Origin: Cadophora sp. MPI-SDFR-AT-0126
Taxonomy: Eukaryota > Ascomycota > Leotiomycetes > Helotiales > Ploettnerulaceae
Direction: 5' to 3'
Length of the DNA stretch: 64,000 nucleotides
NCBI GenBank assembly: GCA_020747065.1
Contig: JAGMVK010000004.1
Span: forward strand, 682,001 to 746,000
Shown here piece by piece: positions 21,810-33,248 of the stretch (the first letter of the stretch is position 1; each line of letters opens with the position of its first letter). A model generated the notes under the pieces. The model had not been told where the DNA came from. It searched no databases and saw nothing but the letters and a program-made list of their open reading frames with translations. Position numbers and translations under genes: made by a program.

Positions 21810-23886
21810 TTAATACTTCTCAAACCCAACATCTTCCAACTTCGCAGCCTTCCCCTCCACCTCTTCGCCCATGTCGCGCGCGTACTTCTCTAATTTCTCA
21901 CGGAGCACTTCGTCGTTTGTGGCAATTATACGGGCCGCCAGAAGGGCGGCATTGATCTGCAGTTGGACGTATGTGTGAGCGAATTGAACCTGCAATATTG
22001 ACGCGGGGAGAAAGATGGGGAGGGAAGAAAGAAGCTTACGGAATTATTGATGGCGACAGTAGCCACCGGCACACCCCTCGGCATCTGGACAATACTGAGC
22101 AAGCTGTCCATCCCGTCTAATGTGCTACCCTTCACGGGAACGCCGATTACAGGTAGCGGTGTGCTGGCTGCGATCATGCCGGGTAGATGAGCGGCTCCGC
22201 CGGCGGCAGCGATGATGACTTTGAAGCCTCTTGAGACGGCGGACTCGGCGAAGGCGGTCATGCGGTGGGGTGTGCGGTGCGCGGATGTGATGGTTACGTG
22301 GTATGGGATGTTGAAGGTTTCGAGGAGGGCGAGGCCTGGTTTGAGGACTGGTAGGTCGGAGTCGGAACCCATTGTTATGGCGACTAGGGGTTGGTTGTCG
22401 GTAGTGTTGGTGGCTGAAGATGTTGGAGGTGGAGAAATGCCTTTTCTTTCGGCACGGATGGAGTCCGTGAGGGTGATGAGGGGGTTGATGACATTCTCGG
22501 CTGGTTGACTTTGTTAAGACTTTGACAGGGTTAAAGGAAATTTATGGAGGACTTACCCTGTGCCATGGATGTGCCAATAACTGTAATGTGTCCAATCTTC
22601 CTGGCTGGTTTCGATTCCTTGCCGTACATGTGTAAAGAAGCTGTTGGTATTGCCACAGCCTTCTTCATCAAATCTTCGTGGGCATCGTTGGAGGCTCCAC
22701 CGAGGATATTCAGCATGATGGTTGCTGGGAACATTGATGGGATTTTTGACATCTGGGGAAAGATGCCGAGGATGGAAAGGAGTTGAGATTTGTACTGGGA
22801 CATAGTTGGGCATGCCTCAATTGTGTAATGTCCCGAATTGTGTGGCCGACTAGGAGGGGTAAGTATATCTCTGCTAAGGGAAAGGATTGGACTTACGGTG
22901 CGATTTCATTGACAATCAAACGATCTGTATATGTCAGAACATTGTACCTTTTAAAGAACTAGAAGACGTACCATCCTCCAAGAGGAACAATTCTACACCG
23001 AATACACCTTTCCCCCACAAGCTTCCTACTGCTTTCCGAGCTAGTTCTTGAGCTTGGTCCTGTATCGAAGAGGAGACTCCACGAGCTGGAGCATAGACTA
23101 ATTTGCATATGCTATCCTCGTGTATTGTCTCAACAACGGGATAGACAGTAGTGCCCTTCCCCTCTGTAGAAACACCATCTTCGGTCTTCACGACCATCAC
23201 AGCAAGTTCCATCTTGAAGTTGGCCCATTTCTCGGCGTAGAGATCCCGGTCCTTCAAAACGGTCAACGCCTCTTTGATATCGGAGGCAGATTTGACAGGG
23301 TAATTGCCCCGTCCATCATAGGCATCTTTCCTAGCTTTCAACATGAACGGGTAACCAAAGTCTCGTCCAAAGTCCTGCAGGTCTTTCTCGCCCGATCCAA
23401 CAGCTCTAGATATCGCAGTATGGATACCATTCTTAGTCAAATGGTCTTTTTGGAGGTATTTATCCTGGATTGTCCGAATCGTCTTCCAGCTAGGCTGAAC
23501 TTCCACCTTTTTTGTGGTCTTTTTACCGTCGTCTCCTACGGTCTCGACGCCCTTCTCTGCAATCTCCTCCAGTATGTGCGTGTCGACGTGCTCGATTTCG
23601 ACTGTAAGTATGTCTACTTTCCTGGCTAGTTCGCGTATCTTCTCAGGGTCGATGAAGGATCCATTCACCTAGGTAATAGGCTTGTCAACGGCTGCCATGT
23701 CGAGAGCATCTTAAGACCTGCAGAAACGGGGTTGTCACCACTTACATGCGAGACCTTCGCATTTACTTGCTTCGCTGGTGAGTTTTCCGCGTCCAATATG
23801 GTCACCGAGATGCCCAGGGGATTGGCAGCTTCACAGAGCATTTGCCCAAGCTGCCCACCCCCGAGTAGTCCAACCCTCCGGTCCAT
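21810..23886 (-). CDS. ADE2: Phosphoribosylaminoimidazole carboxylase (AIR carboxylase)
   Basis: Bifunctional de novo purine enzyme: an N-terminal ATP-grasp PurK-like half and a C-terminal PurE-like mutase. Six exons (23886-23746, 23668-22972, 22924-22897, 22849-22557, 22500-22040, 21989-21810) give 599 aa; exon 3 is only 28 nt. N-terminal [16 protein letters not shown], central [19 protein letters not shown], and [19 protein letters not shown] (created only by splicing the two 47-nt introns around exon 3) mark Pur[27 protein letters not shown] and [17 protein letters not shown] mark PurE, with the conserved SAHR. All six exons join in frame, which gives high confidence. Loss of this enzyme classically gives red pigment in yeasts. 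Confidence 0.96.
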
Positions 23887-25525
23887 TATGAGGATGGATG
23901 CGGGCGAAGAATCGCAACAAGAATAGAAATGGCGAGACCTATCAATTGGCGGTGCGCAGGCTGTCAGAACTTCACAGTGCGATCGCGACCTCAGCTCTGA
24001 ATTTGATTGGAATCTGAAGATGGTATTCTTATTCGATAGGTATTGTACATGATTGTGCGTGCTTGACTGAGAGTTCTAAATTTTTTGAAAACAGACGACG
24101 CTAGACAGATAATCGAGCGGAGCCGCAGAAAATCAAAAGCGTGACTGATGAGGGAAACGTTCAATTCTTCTTGTACTCATACGGACGGTCGGTACTGTAT
24201 CTACCTTTGTGAAATTCCGTGATGCTTGATAATAGGCTTTACTCTTTCGTGAAAAGCCAGGAGAGGTTGAGGTTGGACCCTCGCAGTTTTGGTTGTAGCG
24301 GAGGCCCGTAGGTTATCTATCGCCTTATCATTCGTTTCGGCCCTGGCGTCCCCCTTACAGAAGAGAACGGACCTTGCAGCGCCGCTCGCTCCTCAAGGTG
24401 TGACTTCCAGCCCGTCAGCCCGCCCTTCCGGAAGGTGGGTGGAACAAGTGAATCGAATCTAATCGAATCGAGGAGTACTTTGAGAATGGTCAGTTTCAGT
24501 TTCATATCCATCGTGCGGCGTTGCATTCGTATGATTCGTATGATTCGTGTAACTTTAGACCGAGTCTCTCCACCCGGAATGGAGCATCTCCAAAGTACAG
24601 AGTCTAGAATTGACGAAGCTCTCCAGGTAAGTTTGGTGCCGTATCAGACAAGAATTCATTGACTCGTCTCCTCTCGGAGGACGTAGGTAGCAGGTACTCC
24701 TGTTACTGTACTTCCGTACCTGTACATGTATCACTGCAGCAAGGCACGACGATCTCAAATTCCTCACATCGCACTATAAAAGGTCATTTCCGCCAATCGC
24801 AATATGGCTGCATCTCGAATTGTCCCAAGGTCATACAGAAGTTTCTCCTAGACTCTTCGAGCGGCTCTGGCCCTCGGGGGACTCAAGGGATATGATGGAA
24901 GTAAAAATGGAGGTAATATGGAAAAATTAGTATATTGGTTAACCCCTTTTTCCGGGCCTCCCTTCCCCCTTGCCCCTATCTCCTTGCAGTCCTCGCCAGC
25001 CATGCTCCGTGCGGGAGTGATCAAACCACCTCGTCAACCTCGTTCGTTAACCTCGAGCCCGGATAAATTTAGCAAGGACTCGAGGAGGCGAAGGGGTTGC
25101 ATTGCGTGAACGCTAACCTAAAAGAGGAAGGCGCAAGTCTGGGCACTCAGCTCCCGTCAGCTTCGCCTAAACGTGTCCTTAACATAAAGCCAGATCTCCT
25201 CCCACCTCGACGACAAAGCATCTCTCACACAAACCACTATCACGAGCCGTTCCTCCTCCTCCTCCGCCCCTCCCTACCTCTCTCCTCATTTCTCATTGGG
25301 TCTGTCACTCCCAAACGGCAGCCTGTTTTCTTTGACTCATCTCCTTCCAAAGAGGCCACCTTTCCAGTTCACTATGGGCGAGGTCATACTGTACAACTAG
25401 TACCACATCCTGACCTCACCCCGAACGCCCTCCACAGTCTCTATCAACCACATACCCGGGACCAGCGATCACATCTGCAGACGCTGAAACCACCATCTAT
25501 CAACATCGCCATCCAATACACCACG
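23887..25525. promoter_or_regulatory. ADE2 / hacA divergent region with hacA leader and uORFs
   Basis: 1.64 kb between divergent genes. Upstream of the hacA start are ATG-initiated short frames: one from 24918 (with an internal ATG at 25002) ending at 25109, and an 8-codon frame at 25374-25400. If they lie in the transcript they are upstream ORFs; Aspergillus hacA is known for an inhibitory leader. A TGACTCA lies near 25337. The transcription start cannot be seen. Confidence 0.5.
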
Positions 25526-26763
25526 ATGTCGGGCTCACCACATATCAAATTCGAGCATTCACCAGCGGACAGCCTTGCTGACAGTTTTGTCTCAACACCC
25601 CACACCGCATATCCTTCTCTCTTCCACCCAAACGACACCATGGATCCATCCGAGGTCATGACTCCCCAGTCATTTGATGACGAGAGCATGTTCGGCGGAT
25701 CAATGAACGGAGGAAGTGTAGCTGGAACTCCAGCGCCAGAGAAGAAGCCTGTCAAGAAGAGGAAATCCTGGGGCCAACAGCTCCCAGAGCCAAAGACAAA
25801 CCTCCCACCTAGGTACATACTCGACAAGAAATTCACGATCGTAGACCAATCGGCTAACCCGCTTTCTAGGAAACGAGCCAAAACTGAAGATGAAAAGGAG
25901 CAACGACGAGTGGAGAGAGTCCTACGCAATCGCCGTGCAGCTCAATCGTCGAGGGAGCGCAAGCGTCAAGAAGTCGAGGCTCTCGAGGCACAGAAGCTCG
26001 CTGTCGAACAAACAAACCAAGATCTCATGAGACGATTGGCCGACGCGGAGGCAAAGAATGCCATCCTCGAGCGCCAATTGGAACAAATGAGCGGTGGTAT
26101 GAATGCCTTTCATTCATCATCAGTTGCCTCATCCCCAGGAGCCTCCGAGCAACTACGCCAAACACCCAGACCATCCATCACCTTCTCACAAAACCTCTTC
26201 GGTCCAAGAGATGCTGACCCACAACCAATCAGCACACAATCTCTTGTCGATTCTCAAGTAGTTCAAACCGTCAATCCCGCCTCTCTATCCCCAGAGATGG
26301 GACCTGTCGTCGACTCCACTTCCAACGCCAATTCTTCCGACTTGACACAACATCCTGCCGCGATGTTGTGCGACCTGCCGTGTCAGTCGGAAGAGCCCCG
26401 GCCCTGGATGGATTCGACCTCAACGGCTTCGATCTCTCACATCTTAGCAATAACACTCATGATCAATATGGGTACGAAAGCTATTTGGACCTTCCTGCAA
26501 CCTCTGAATCAGATCTTGACTTCCTTAACAACCGGGTCCTACCTGCCGCCAACCAGTTCGATCATTTCTTTGATAATTTGGCTCACAACAACGACGGCGT
26601 CTTTGAAGACAGCCACTTCGACGAGTTCCTCAACCACGACGACCAGCCTGCGCCCGAGATTCAGTCTTCGGATTCGCTTGCTGAGAAGACTGCTAGCCTG
26701 CAACCCCCATTTGGCGCGTCCACTTTCGGATGCGACGATGGTAGTAATGCGGTTAGCGTCTGA
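25526..26763 (+). CDS. hacA: HacA/Hac1 bZIP activator of the unfolded protein response
   Basis: Transcription factor of the unfolded protein response, activated when Ire1 removes a short mRNA segment. The ATG is at 25526. A conventional 57-nt intron lies at 25813-25869 (3n, no stop). The bZIP follows: RKRAKTEDEKEQ, basic region VERVLRNRRAAQSSRERKRQ (about residues 109-128), then a leucine zipper to about 165. The Ire1 intron 26358-26377 (20 nt) shifts the frame after HPA, so the active form continues as VSVGRAPALDGFDLNG and ends at 26763 with GSNAVSV, 386 aa in all. Without that splice the frame runs to 27073 (496 aa). Two CXGXXGX loops flank the intron. The identity rests on the bZIP sequence plus the exact 20-nt spacing. 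Confidence 0.95.
26358..26377 (+). other. hacA: Ire1 non-spliceosomal intron of hacA (20 nt)
   Basis: Two 7-nt loops, CTGCCGC (26355-26361) and CTGCCGT (26375-26381), fit the Ire1 consensus CXGXXGX; cutting after each first G excises exactly 20 nt, the length known in several filamentous fungi. The 5' loop is closed by a perfect 8-bp stem, ACAACATC with GATGTTGT. The 3' stem is short (GAC/GTC plus weaker pairs). Removal opens the frame of the active C-terminus. Confidence 0.93.
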
Positions 26764-27073
26764 ACAGCAGCTCCGTGACTGTCTTTCCACTGTAGATGCG
26801 AGTCGTCTTGAGACCAGGGATTCGGCGAGTGTGGAAACACTCATGACGTTACTTTGGGCGATCCGTGTTATCGAAAGGGAGAACAAACTGGAAGCACCAA
26901 AGCTGGACGCGGCTGCGGTGGCAAGACAGTCGGTGGAGTTGGATAGTCTGTTCAGACTTGGAGAGCAGCAGAAAGGAGTTTCGTTTGTCTCGCATGGAAG
27001 GGAAGTGGACATGGGCCACGAGCAAAAGTCCTTGGATCACTGGCGTACGGCGTTCAAACATGATCGGCCTTGA
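26378..27073 (+). other. hacA: Alternative C-terminal frame of unspliced hacA mRNA
   Basis: Reading on without Ire1 splicing, the original frame stays open for about 232 codons to the TGA at 27071-27073, overlapping the active-form frame up to 26763 and extending 310 nt beyond it. The overlapped part has hydrophobic runs (SHILAITLMINMGTKAIW; SYLPPTSSIISLIIWL). The extension is amphipathic and charged (LRDCLSTVDASRL, TLMTLLWAIRVIEREN), unlike a random readthrough. Function is inferred only. Confidence 0.7.
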
Positions 27074-27976
27074 ATCTTAGCGAAGGAATCATCGGGCTTT
27101 CTCATTGCCGTGTACACCAGATGTAACAATTGCCAATGCAATGCTTTTATGCCATATAATCATGATGTCTTATTTTCGATGCAGTGATGGCCTCTTCGCA
27201 CATCTTCGGAAGTGAGTATGACTTTTGAGGTAGGTACAGTAAGATAAGCCCGCTCGAAATAGAAGGTGCTACTGACTAGCTGTCTTCCGAAGTCACGTCA
27301 AGTGCAGTAGTCCGCAAGTAAAAGAGTTGCAGAGGAGGAGCAATCCCCCAGAAATCGAGTATTGATAAGTTCTGATCATATCACCGTACATAGAAATTCA
27401 CTTCGCACAGTTTGTTGCACTCCGTGGTGCCGTAGAACGTGTCCAGCCACAAGCTATCCGGATCAACAGTATAAGTTAACTTTATGTCACAAGATTACCT
27501 AAGGCTGGCTGATCTCACCACGGAACTCCGTCCCGACCGCGAGAGTGCTGCACGACACTTCCACACCTCACGGAATACGGACCAGCATTTCCATCAGTCA
27601 ATCGCATCAATCATATCGTCAATCTGAGACCTGACCTCTTGCTTGTATATCCAGCACTCCGTTACTTTGCCCAGCCTCCCGTCGTGCCCCCTTTTTGCAT
27701 CGATTCCTCTTGACTCCAGCTGCGGATCTCTTAGCTGGTGGGACCACGCAGCAGCCGCCCCATCTCCTCCCCCCACAGCTTGTCCATCAAGCATAGAGTA
27801 TTGCAAACCAACAAACCCTACCTTCCCCACCGACTCGACCGCATTATTTCCTAGCACGGGCATACGAACGCCCGCCGTGCATCAGCGTCCAGCGTAGTCA
27901 GTCCTGTAGTACTCCTTCTGACCTCACTCACAAACGCCGTTTACCGACCCGAGGAGCCCATCCTATTTCGCAATCG
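27074..27976. other. Intergenic, hacA 3' flank and SSN3 promoter
   Basis: No gene seen; small ORFs near 27600-27900 are C-rich leader-like sequence upstream of SSN3. Confidence 0.5.
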
Positions 27977-29598
27977 ATGAGCCTCGCGTCAAACCCACCA
28001 TCTTCTGGTGGCCCATCTTCGGCTGCCGCACAGCAACGGACCCAGACATTGAAAAGGAGCGTCCAGCAGGCCTTTGACGGTATTCAGCCTTCTCTCGTAG
28101 CATCTTCGTTGTGTTGCTGTGCTTCTACTCATAGTTCTATCTGTGTGCATGTTGCTCGCTTCTCTTGATGCTTTCGTCCTACTTCGTCATTCTGGTTCTA
28201 TTTTCGACAGTCGAGGCTGAGGTCATCTGACCCCCCCTCTTGAAGCATCTTTATTTCAATGTTTCCAGCCAGGCGACCTCCATTCCGTGTGTGCTCTTGC
28301 TTCTGCCATGGATTGTTACTGATATGAAGGATAGACCCAGCAGATCGTGGCTTTGGCCCCAATGTGGGATATCAGAGCAAAGTTCGGGTTATAGACCGCT
28401 ATAAGGTCATCGGCTTCATCAGCAGTGGCACTTATGGACGAGTTTACAAGGCCGTGGGCCGTCATGGTCAGACTGGGGAGTTTGCCATCAAGAAGTTCAA
28501 GCCTGGTATGTATCACCCGCGTAGTCCTGAGACGGCATGCTAAGTCGTTGTCCAGATAAGGAAGGCGAGCAAATCCAGTATACCGGAATCTCCCAATCAG
28601 CCGTAAGAGAGATGGCTTTGTGTTCTGAGCTCAGCCACATCAATGTTATCAGACTGATTGAGATTATCTTGGAAGACAAGTGTATCTTCATGGTGTTCGA
28701 GTATGCGGAGCATGACTTACTTCAAATTATTCATCATCATACTCAACCTACGCGGCATCCAATACCACCCTCAACAGTCAAATCTATCATGTTTCAACTA
28801 TTAAATGGATGCCAATATCTACACGCCAATTGGGTTTTGCATCGAGATCTCAAGCCAGCCAACATCATGGTAACCTCAAGTGGCGAGGTCCGCATCGGAG
28901 ATCTCGGCTTAGCACGACTGTTCCATAAGCCATTACACAGCCTGTTCTCTGGCGACAAAGTCGTCGTCACCATCTGGTACCGAGCTCCGGAATTACTCTT
29001 AGGATCGAGACATTACACGCCCGCCATCGACATGTGGGCTATTGGCTGCATATTTGCTGAGCTCCTTTCGCTGCGACCAATCTTCAAAGGCGAGGAGGCG
29101 AAAATGGACAGCAAGAAGACAGTACCTTTCCAACGAAACCAGATGCAAAAGATCGTGGAGATTATGGGCATACCAACAAAAGATAAATGGCCTCATCTAG
29201 TCAACATGCCCGAATACAATCAACTGAGTACTCTCTCGAGTTCACACTCGAAATCCGGATCAAATCTCGAGAAGTGGTACTACGCCACCATCAACGCGCA
29301 CGGCGGCACTAACGCTCCTTCGTCCAACGCCTCCCTCGGTGTAGAAGGCTACAAATTGCTATCGTCTCTCCTCGAATACGACCCCGAGCGACGTCTCACT
29401 GCCCAGCAGGCACTCCAGCACCCTTTCTTCAGTACAGGCGATAAAGTCAGCAGTAACTGTTTCGAGGGTATCAAGGCGGAATATCCGCATAGGAGAGTCA
29501 GTCAGGATGATAATGATATCCGGACGAGCAGCCTGCCTGGTACGAAACGGAGTGGCTTGCCGGACGACACGAGGCCTATGAAGAGGCTGAAGGAATGA
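27977..29598 (+). CDS. SSN3: CDK8-type Mediator kinase
   Basis: Cyclin-C-dependent Ser/Thr kinase of the Mediator kinase module, acting on RNA polymerase II and transcription factors. Three exons (27977-28079, 28335-28505, 28556-29598) give 438 aa. The first intron is unusually long here (255 nt, donor GTATTC); its 3' site restores [20 protein letters not shown]. Kinase features: glycine loop [18 protein letters not shown] lysine, [18 protein letters not shown] (CDK8 counterpart of the PSTAIRE helix), [22 protein letters not shown] (DLG rather than DFG), and [10 protein letters not shown]. The activation segment has no phosphorylatable Thr at the usual place, normal for CDK8. The C-terminus is basic. 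Confidence 0.93.
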
Positions 29599-29747
29599 TG
29601 TGTCGTCCATGCCTGACACGAACTCGCCTCATGATGTGCCGGTGTGCCTAGATCCATTTGTATGGATGCCCTTGACTGGGCCCACAGACAGCCTCGGCAT
29701 CTGAGAATGATGCTCAATCGACACATCGTTCTGCGTGGGTAGACGCT

Positions 29748-30507
29748 TTGGCACAGGCAGCGGCGGCCTCTACCTCAGAACAGGTCATGTTCGTCGCCCA
29801 TCGACACGTCAATATTACACGGCTGTCTAATGCTAGAAACCATAAGAGATTCTCTACGGTTCTGACAGACCTCATCAAGGCGTCTCGTGCAGGACGTGGC
29901 GACGACTGGGAGGCGCTGTATGCTCTAGTTCTGTCTTTTGAAGTCATTGACCGATACTCTTTCAACCTGTCAACGGAATATTATTTCTGTTTCATTCCAA
30001 ATGACCTTAAAGAGAGTGTTTCGATGTACTGGTTCAGACCATGCTGTTTGGCCAGTCACCAAGGTGGAAAGTTAGAGTTGGTCTATGGTAGTGTTCACTA
30101 CAATACAGTTAACCTTATCTGACAGTATGAGATGAATCAATTTTATCAGTGTGACATTTTATTTCGATTTACCAATTACTGTTTTGTCTCTTCCTAGAGC
30201 TAGTTACGTTGCTCTGAAACGGCTGAGCGTTCCCAGACATTTGAATTCTCGCAAAGAGATCGAAACGACAGTTCGAACAATGCAATCGACCGTGAGATTA
30301 AAATTGTCTTTTATGCCAAAGGAAATGTTGAGACGTAAAGTAAAGTTTGTTCTGGTGCTATCGGTGGTCTATGATCCCGAGGCCAATGATTCTGACCTGG
30401 TGGCGTCCGTTCGCAGTTTCGCGCTTTTGGGCCTCGCTCCCAATTTTCTTAAGTCTTCAAGGCTCGCACGACTTTTCCCTTTCATCCCTCACTCAATAAT
30501 GACATAG
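29748..30507 (+). other. Two unassigned open frames, possible gene remnant
   Basis: Frames at 29748-30122 (124 codons, VLTDLIKASRAGRGDDWEAL) and 30151-30507 (118 codons, YVALKRLSVPRHLNSRKEIE) have protein-like composition and lie just upstream of the decayed regulator. They are in different frames and no intron clearly joins them. No family recognised; possibly an eroded gene. Confidence 0.25.
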
Positions 30508-30599
30508 AGAAGAAGCATTACCGCCTCACTTCCGGAGCAGAAGCCCTTTCGGTTCATTCCGGCGTACGAGTTGCGTGGCCGCACATTTCGTTGGTCCAC

Positions 30600-32234
30600 A
30601 ACGGACGAGCATCACAGCTGCGCGGCACCAGGCCTCCTGTTGGGCCATTTGACAAACGTCGCAGAATCCGCAGATGTGAATAGTGCCGAATTAGTCGTAC
30701 TAAGGCAAGTAACTGTCTGGCTTGATTTTCAGGATACCTATCCAAATACCTATAAGGCTGATTTCGGCTGACTTCGGCCGACCTCATTCAGTGTGTCGGC
30801 GGCAGGCCGTGTAACGTCTGCGAGTCGCGGTCCACTCGGTGTGAGAATCAAAAGCCCCATGGAGAGACACAAGCTGTTGTTGTACACCGTAGGACAGCAG
30901 CAGGAGCACCGTTACCATCCATTGCCCGCCTCCAAGGCCCAAATCTCAAGCGAGGGCCACGGTTGATTATGTCAAACTGGCATATCAAGTCATTGGGCGT
31001 GGCTCTTCTCCCTGGACGCACCCATTCGCTTCATGCGACTTTCTGCGCCTGGTTAGGAATAATGAGAATGTCGGCCATGCTGTAGTAGCGATTGAAGCCG
31101 TTGTGCTGGCCCACACCGAACCTACGGCTTGCTATTCTAGGGAGATAGATCTGGTGTATTCCATACAGCGGAATCTGTATGCCAAGTATCTAGCTCGGGT
31201 CAAACACACGGATGCCCATCGTGACTCTTCACTTCTTCCGCTCACCATTTTACTATGTCTCTTACAGGTATGACACGTAGCTTTACAAGATATTTCTGAA
31301 ACATACTGATTGCGTTTAGTTGATGACTGCTGAGTCGACAACATATCTCTCCATATACTAGACGAGTTCACCACTCATGTTGTAACACCAAGAGGGCCGG
31401 AAATGTACTCAGCAGACCCTCGAAAAAGGCTTCCTTCCAATCTATAGATTCCTCCAGGTACTGGGCGCTCTACAGCGCGACCAGAGCACCAAAATAGCAG
31501 ACTGGGGCTGGCAACCAACGATCTCCGAACCCGGCCAACTTGTACTCGGCAGTGGATCCCGCCAGTTAAAGGACCCTTTTTATCGATCTGTATCCATGCT
31601 GCCAAGTTCGCAGAGCTCAATGTCGCGTAAGTAGCTCCCCATAACAAGGTACCAAAAGCCGCACCAAATCAACTCATCTCTATATTCCAGTGACCAAGCC
31701 TGGATTCAGGAGGAAGAGATATGCTTCTCTGAAGTCCACTCTTACTCCGCCCATCTTGACAGAGGCCGAGGCATAATCTGTCAAGCTCAACAACTTATGG
31801 AGCAAGTCTCACAGCTGGAACGCAACTCCTTCAGACCTCAATGCACACAGCCCGATCTCAACGACCTGATATCTGCCAACTGCCTCATCCTAAAAATCAG
31901 CATCCTACGCATATGCTCCCACCCCGCCTGGCAGAACGACTCCCTCCCCCTTCCGCCCTCTCTCTTCGAATCCAGAATTCAAGAGTACGCAACTTCCGCT
32001 CTCGACCATCTCGAGAAGAGGATTGGAGGTCAGTCAGGGCTGGAAGCCGTCGCTTACCTGTCACATCTCATGGCGCTAGTGCTGGAGATTGGGGATGTGG
32101 ATGGGAGAGGAAGGGTGCTGAGGCTGCTGGAGAGGATTAGGGGGATGGGGTTTAAGGTCGCGAAGATGTGTTTGGTGGATGCGGGGTTGGTTTGGGAGAC
32201 TTTTGGGCCACGAGTTGAGACTGGGAAGTCTTGA
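30600..32234 (+). pseudogene. Decayed Zn2Cys6 transcription factor gene
   Basis: A fungal binuclear zinc-cluster regulator is readable in pieces. The first half of the cluster is KRRRIRR then C-E-stop-C-RISRTK, with TAG at 30681-30683 between the first two cysteines. A GC-AG intron (30705-30791, GCAAGT donor) then leads to CVGGRPCNVCESRSTRCEN. The middle region (30965-31267, frame VDYVKLAYQVIG) is followed by a 52-nt intron (31268-31319). After that the frame changes near 31355 (TAG at 31359-31361) and 31420 and again near 31590. A last intron (31627-31691) leads to an open, well preserved C-terminus from DQAWIQEEEICF to the TGA at 32234. One nonsense codon in the DNA-binding domain plus at least three frame changes argue for a dead gene. 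Left boundary approximate. Confidence 0.72.
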
Positions 32235-33248
32235 TGATGATGCTGCTCCTACTTTTGTGAGGCGGCTCTGGTCATGCATATCTGAACCTATTGAATGTAT
32301 GCTGAGGACTTGATAATCAGATGGAGAATGGATTTGCCGAGATTCGAAAATTCGCTTTGCGTGGTGCGGTGATGGCACACTGGCTGAGAAGAACCAGTCG
32401 GACCACGGAGACAGCTAGGAGAATGCAGTATCTAATTTGAAGATCCATATAAAATAGATGATTCATTCCTTTCTGATTACAGAAGCAGCAATCTCTTAGT
32501 CTATGCTTCCACCGTTTATAGCACATATACAGTCAATTGAAGCCAGCAACGAGGAAGTTTTTGGTTTCTCGACCGAAATTCGTCCTTCCAAGGGCTACAC
32601 CATTCACGATTTCAAAATTCTTACATGAAGAATTATCAGGCCCTCAGCTCGCAAACCAATTCTGTCTGTTTGTGCCCCGCCACGATCCTCACAACAAACC
32701 AACCGAGTCAAGCAGTGGTGAAACACGTCCATCTACCCGGATCGCGCGGTCTATTCCGGATTGAGACAACTAAGTTCAACAGACTCTGCGAGGGACCTGC
32801 CGACAATGAAAAAGTTCATCTGATTCCTTCGTATGGTAGCCACTGATAGAGAAGAATACGGTGAGTTTCTCCGTTGGTGTTTTTCTGTTTTTGGTTCGGC
32901 CGATGCCTGCTTAGCTGGATACCATATTGGCGGGCCCGTATACAATGCCGGGTTGATCTCACGGGAGAGATTGGTGACCGAAATTTCCGGACCTGTGTGA
33001 GGGAGGCCATGACGTTCGTAGAAAAAGTAGACTTTGTGTATTGTTGATATTTAAGAGGGATTTAATATATCCTTCAACGATCTTTGTTGGGAAAGACGGA
33101 GGCATTCTCTTCTGATTCTACTGAAACGGCCTCTTGCTCAATTTCTTACTCGCCCATTTCATTTCCATCTCGCAACAGATTAACTTCAGATCCAATATCA
33201 AAATTTTCCTTATCTAACTGGTTTTCCCACCGAAATCTTCACATCGCC
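32235..33248. other. Intergenic, no gene seen
   Basis: Downstream of the decayed regulator and upstream of the RTA1-like gene; overlapping short ORFs only. Confidence 0.5.

Noticed and set aside
26368..26763. Separate gene starting at 26368
   Set aside because: It is the C-terminal frame of hacA after removal of the 20-nt Ire1 intron, not an independent ORF.
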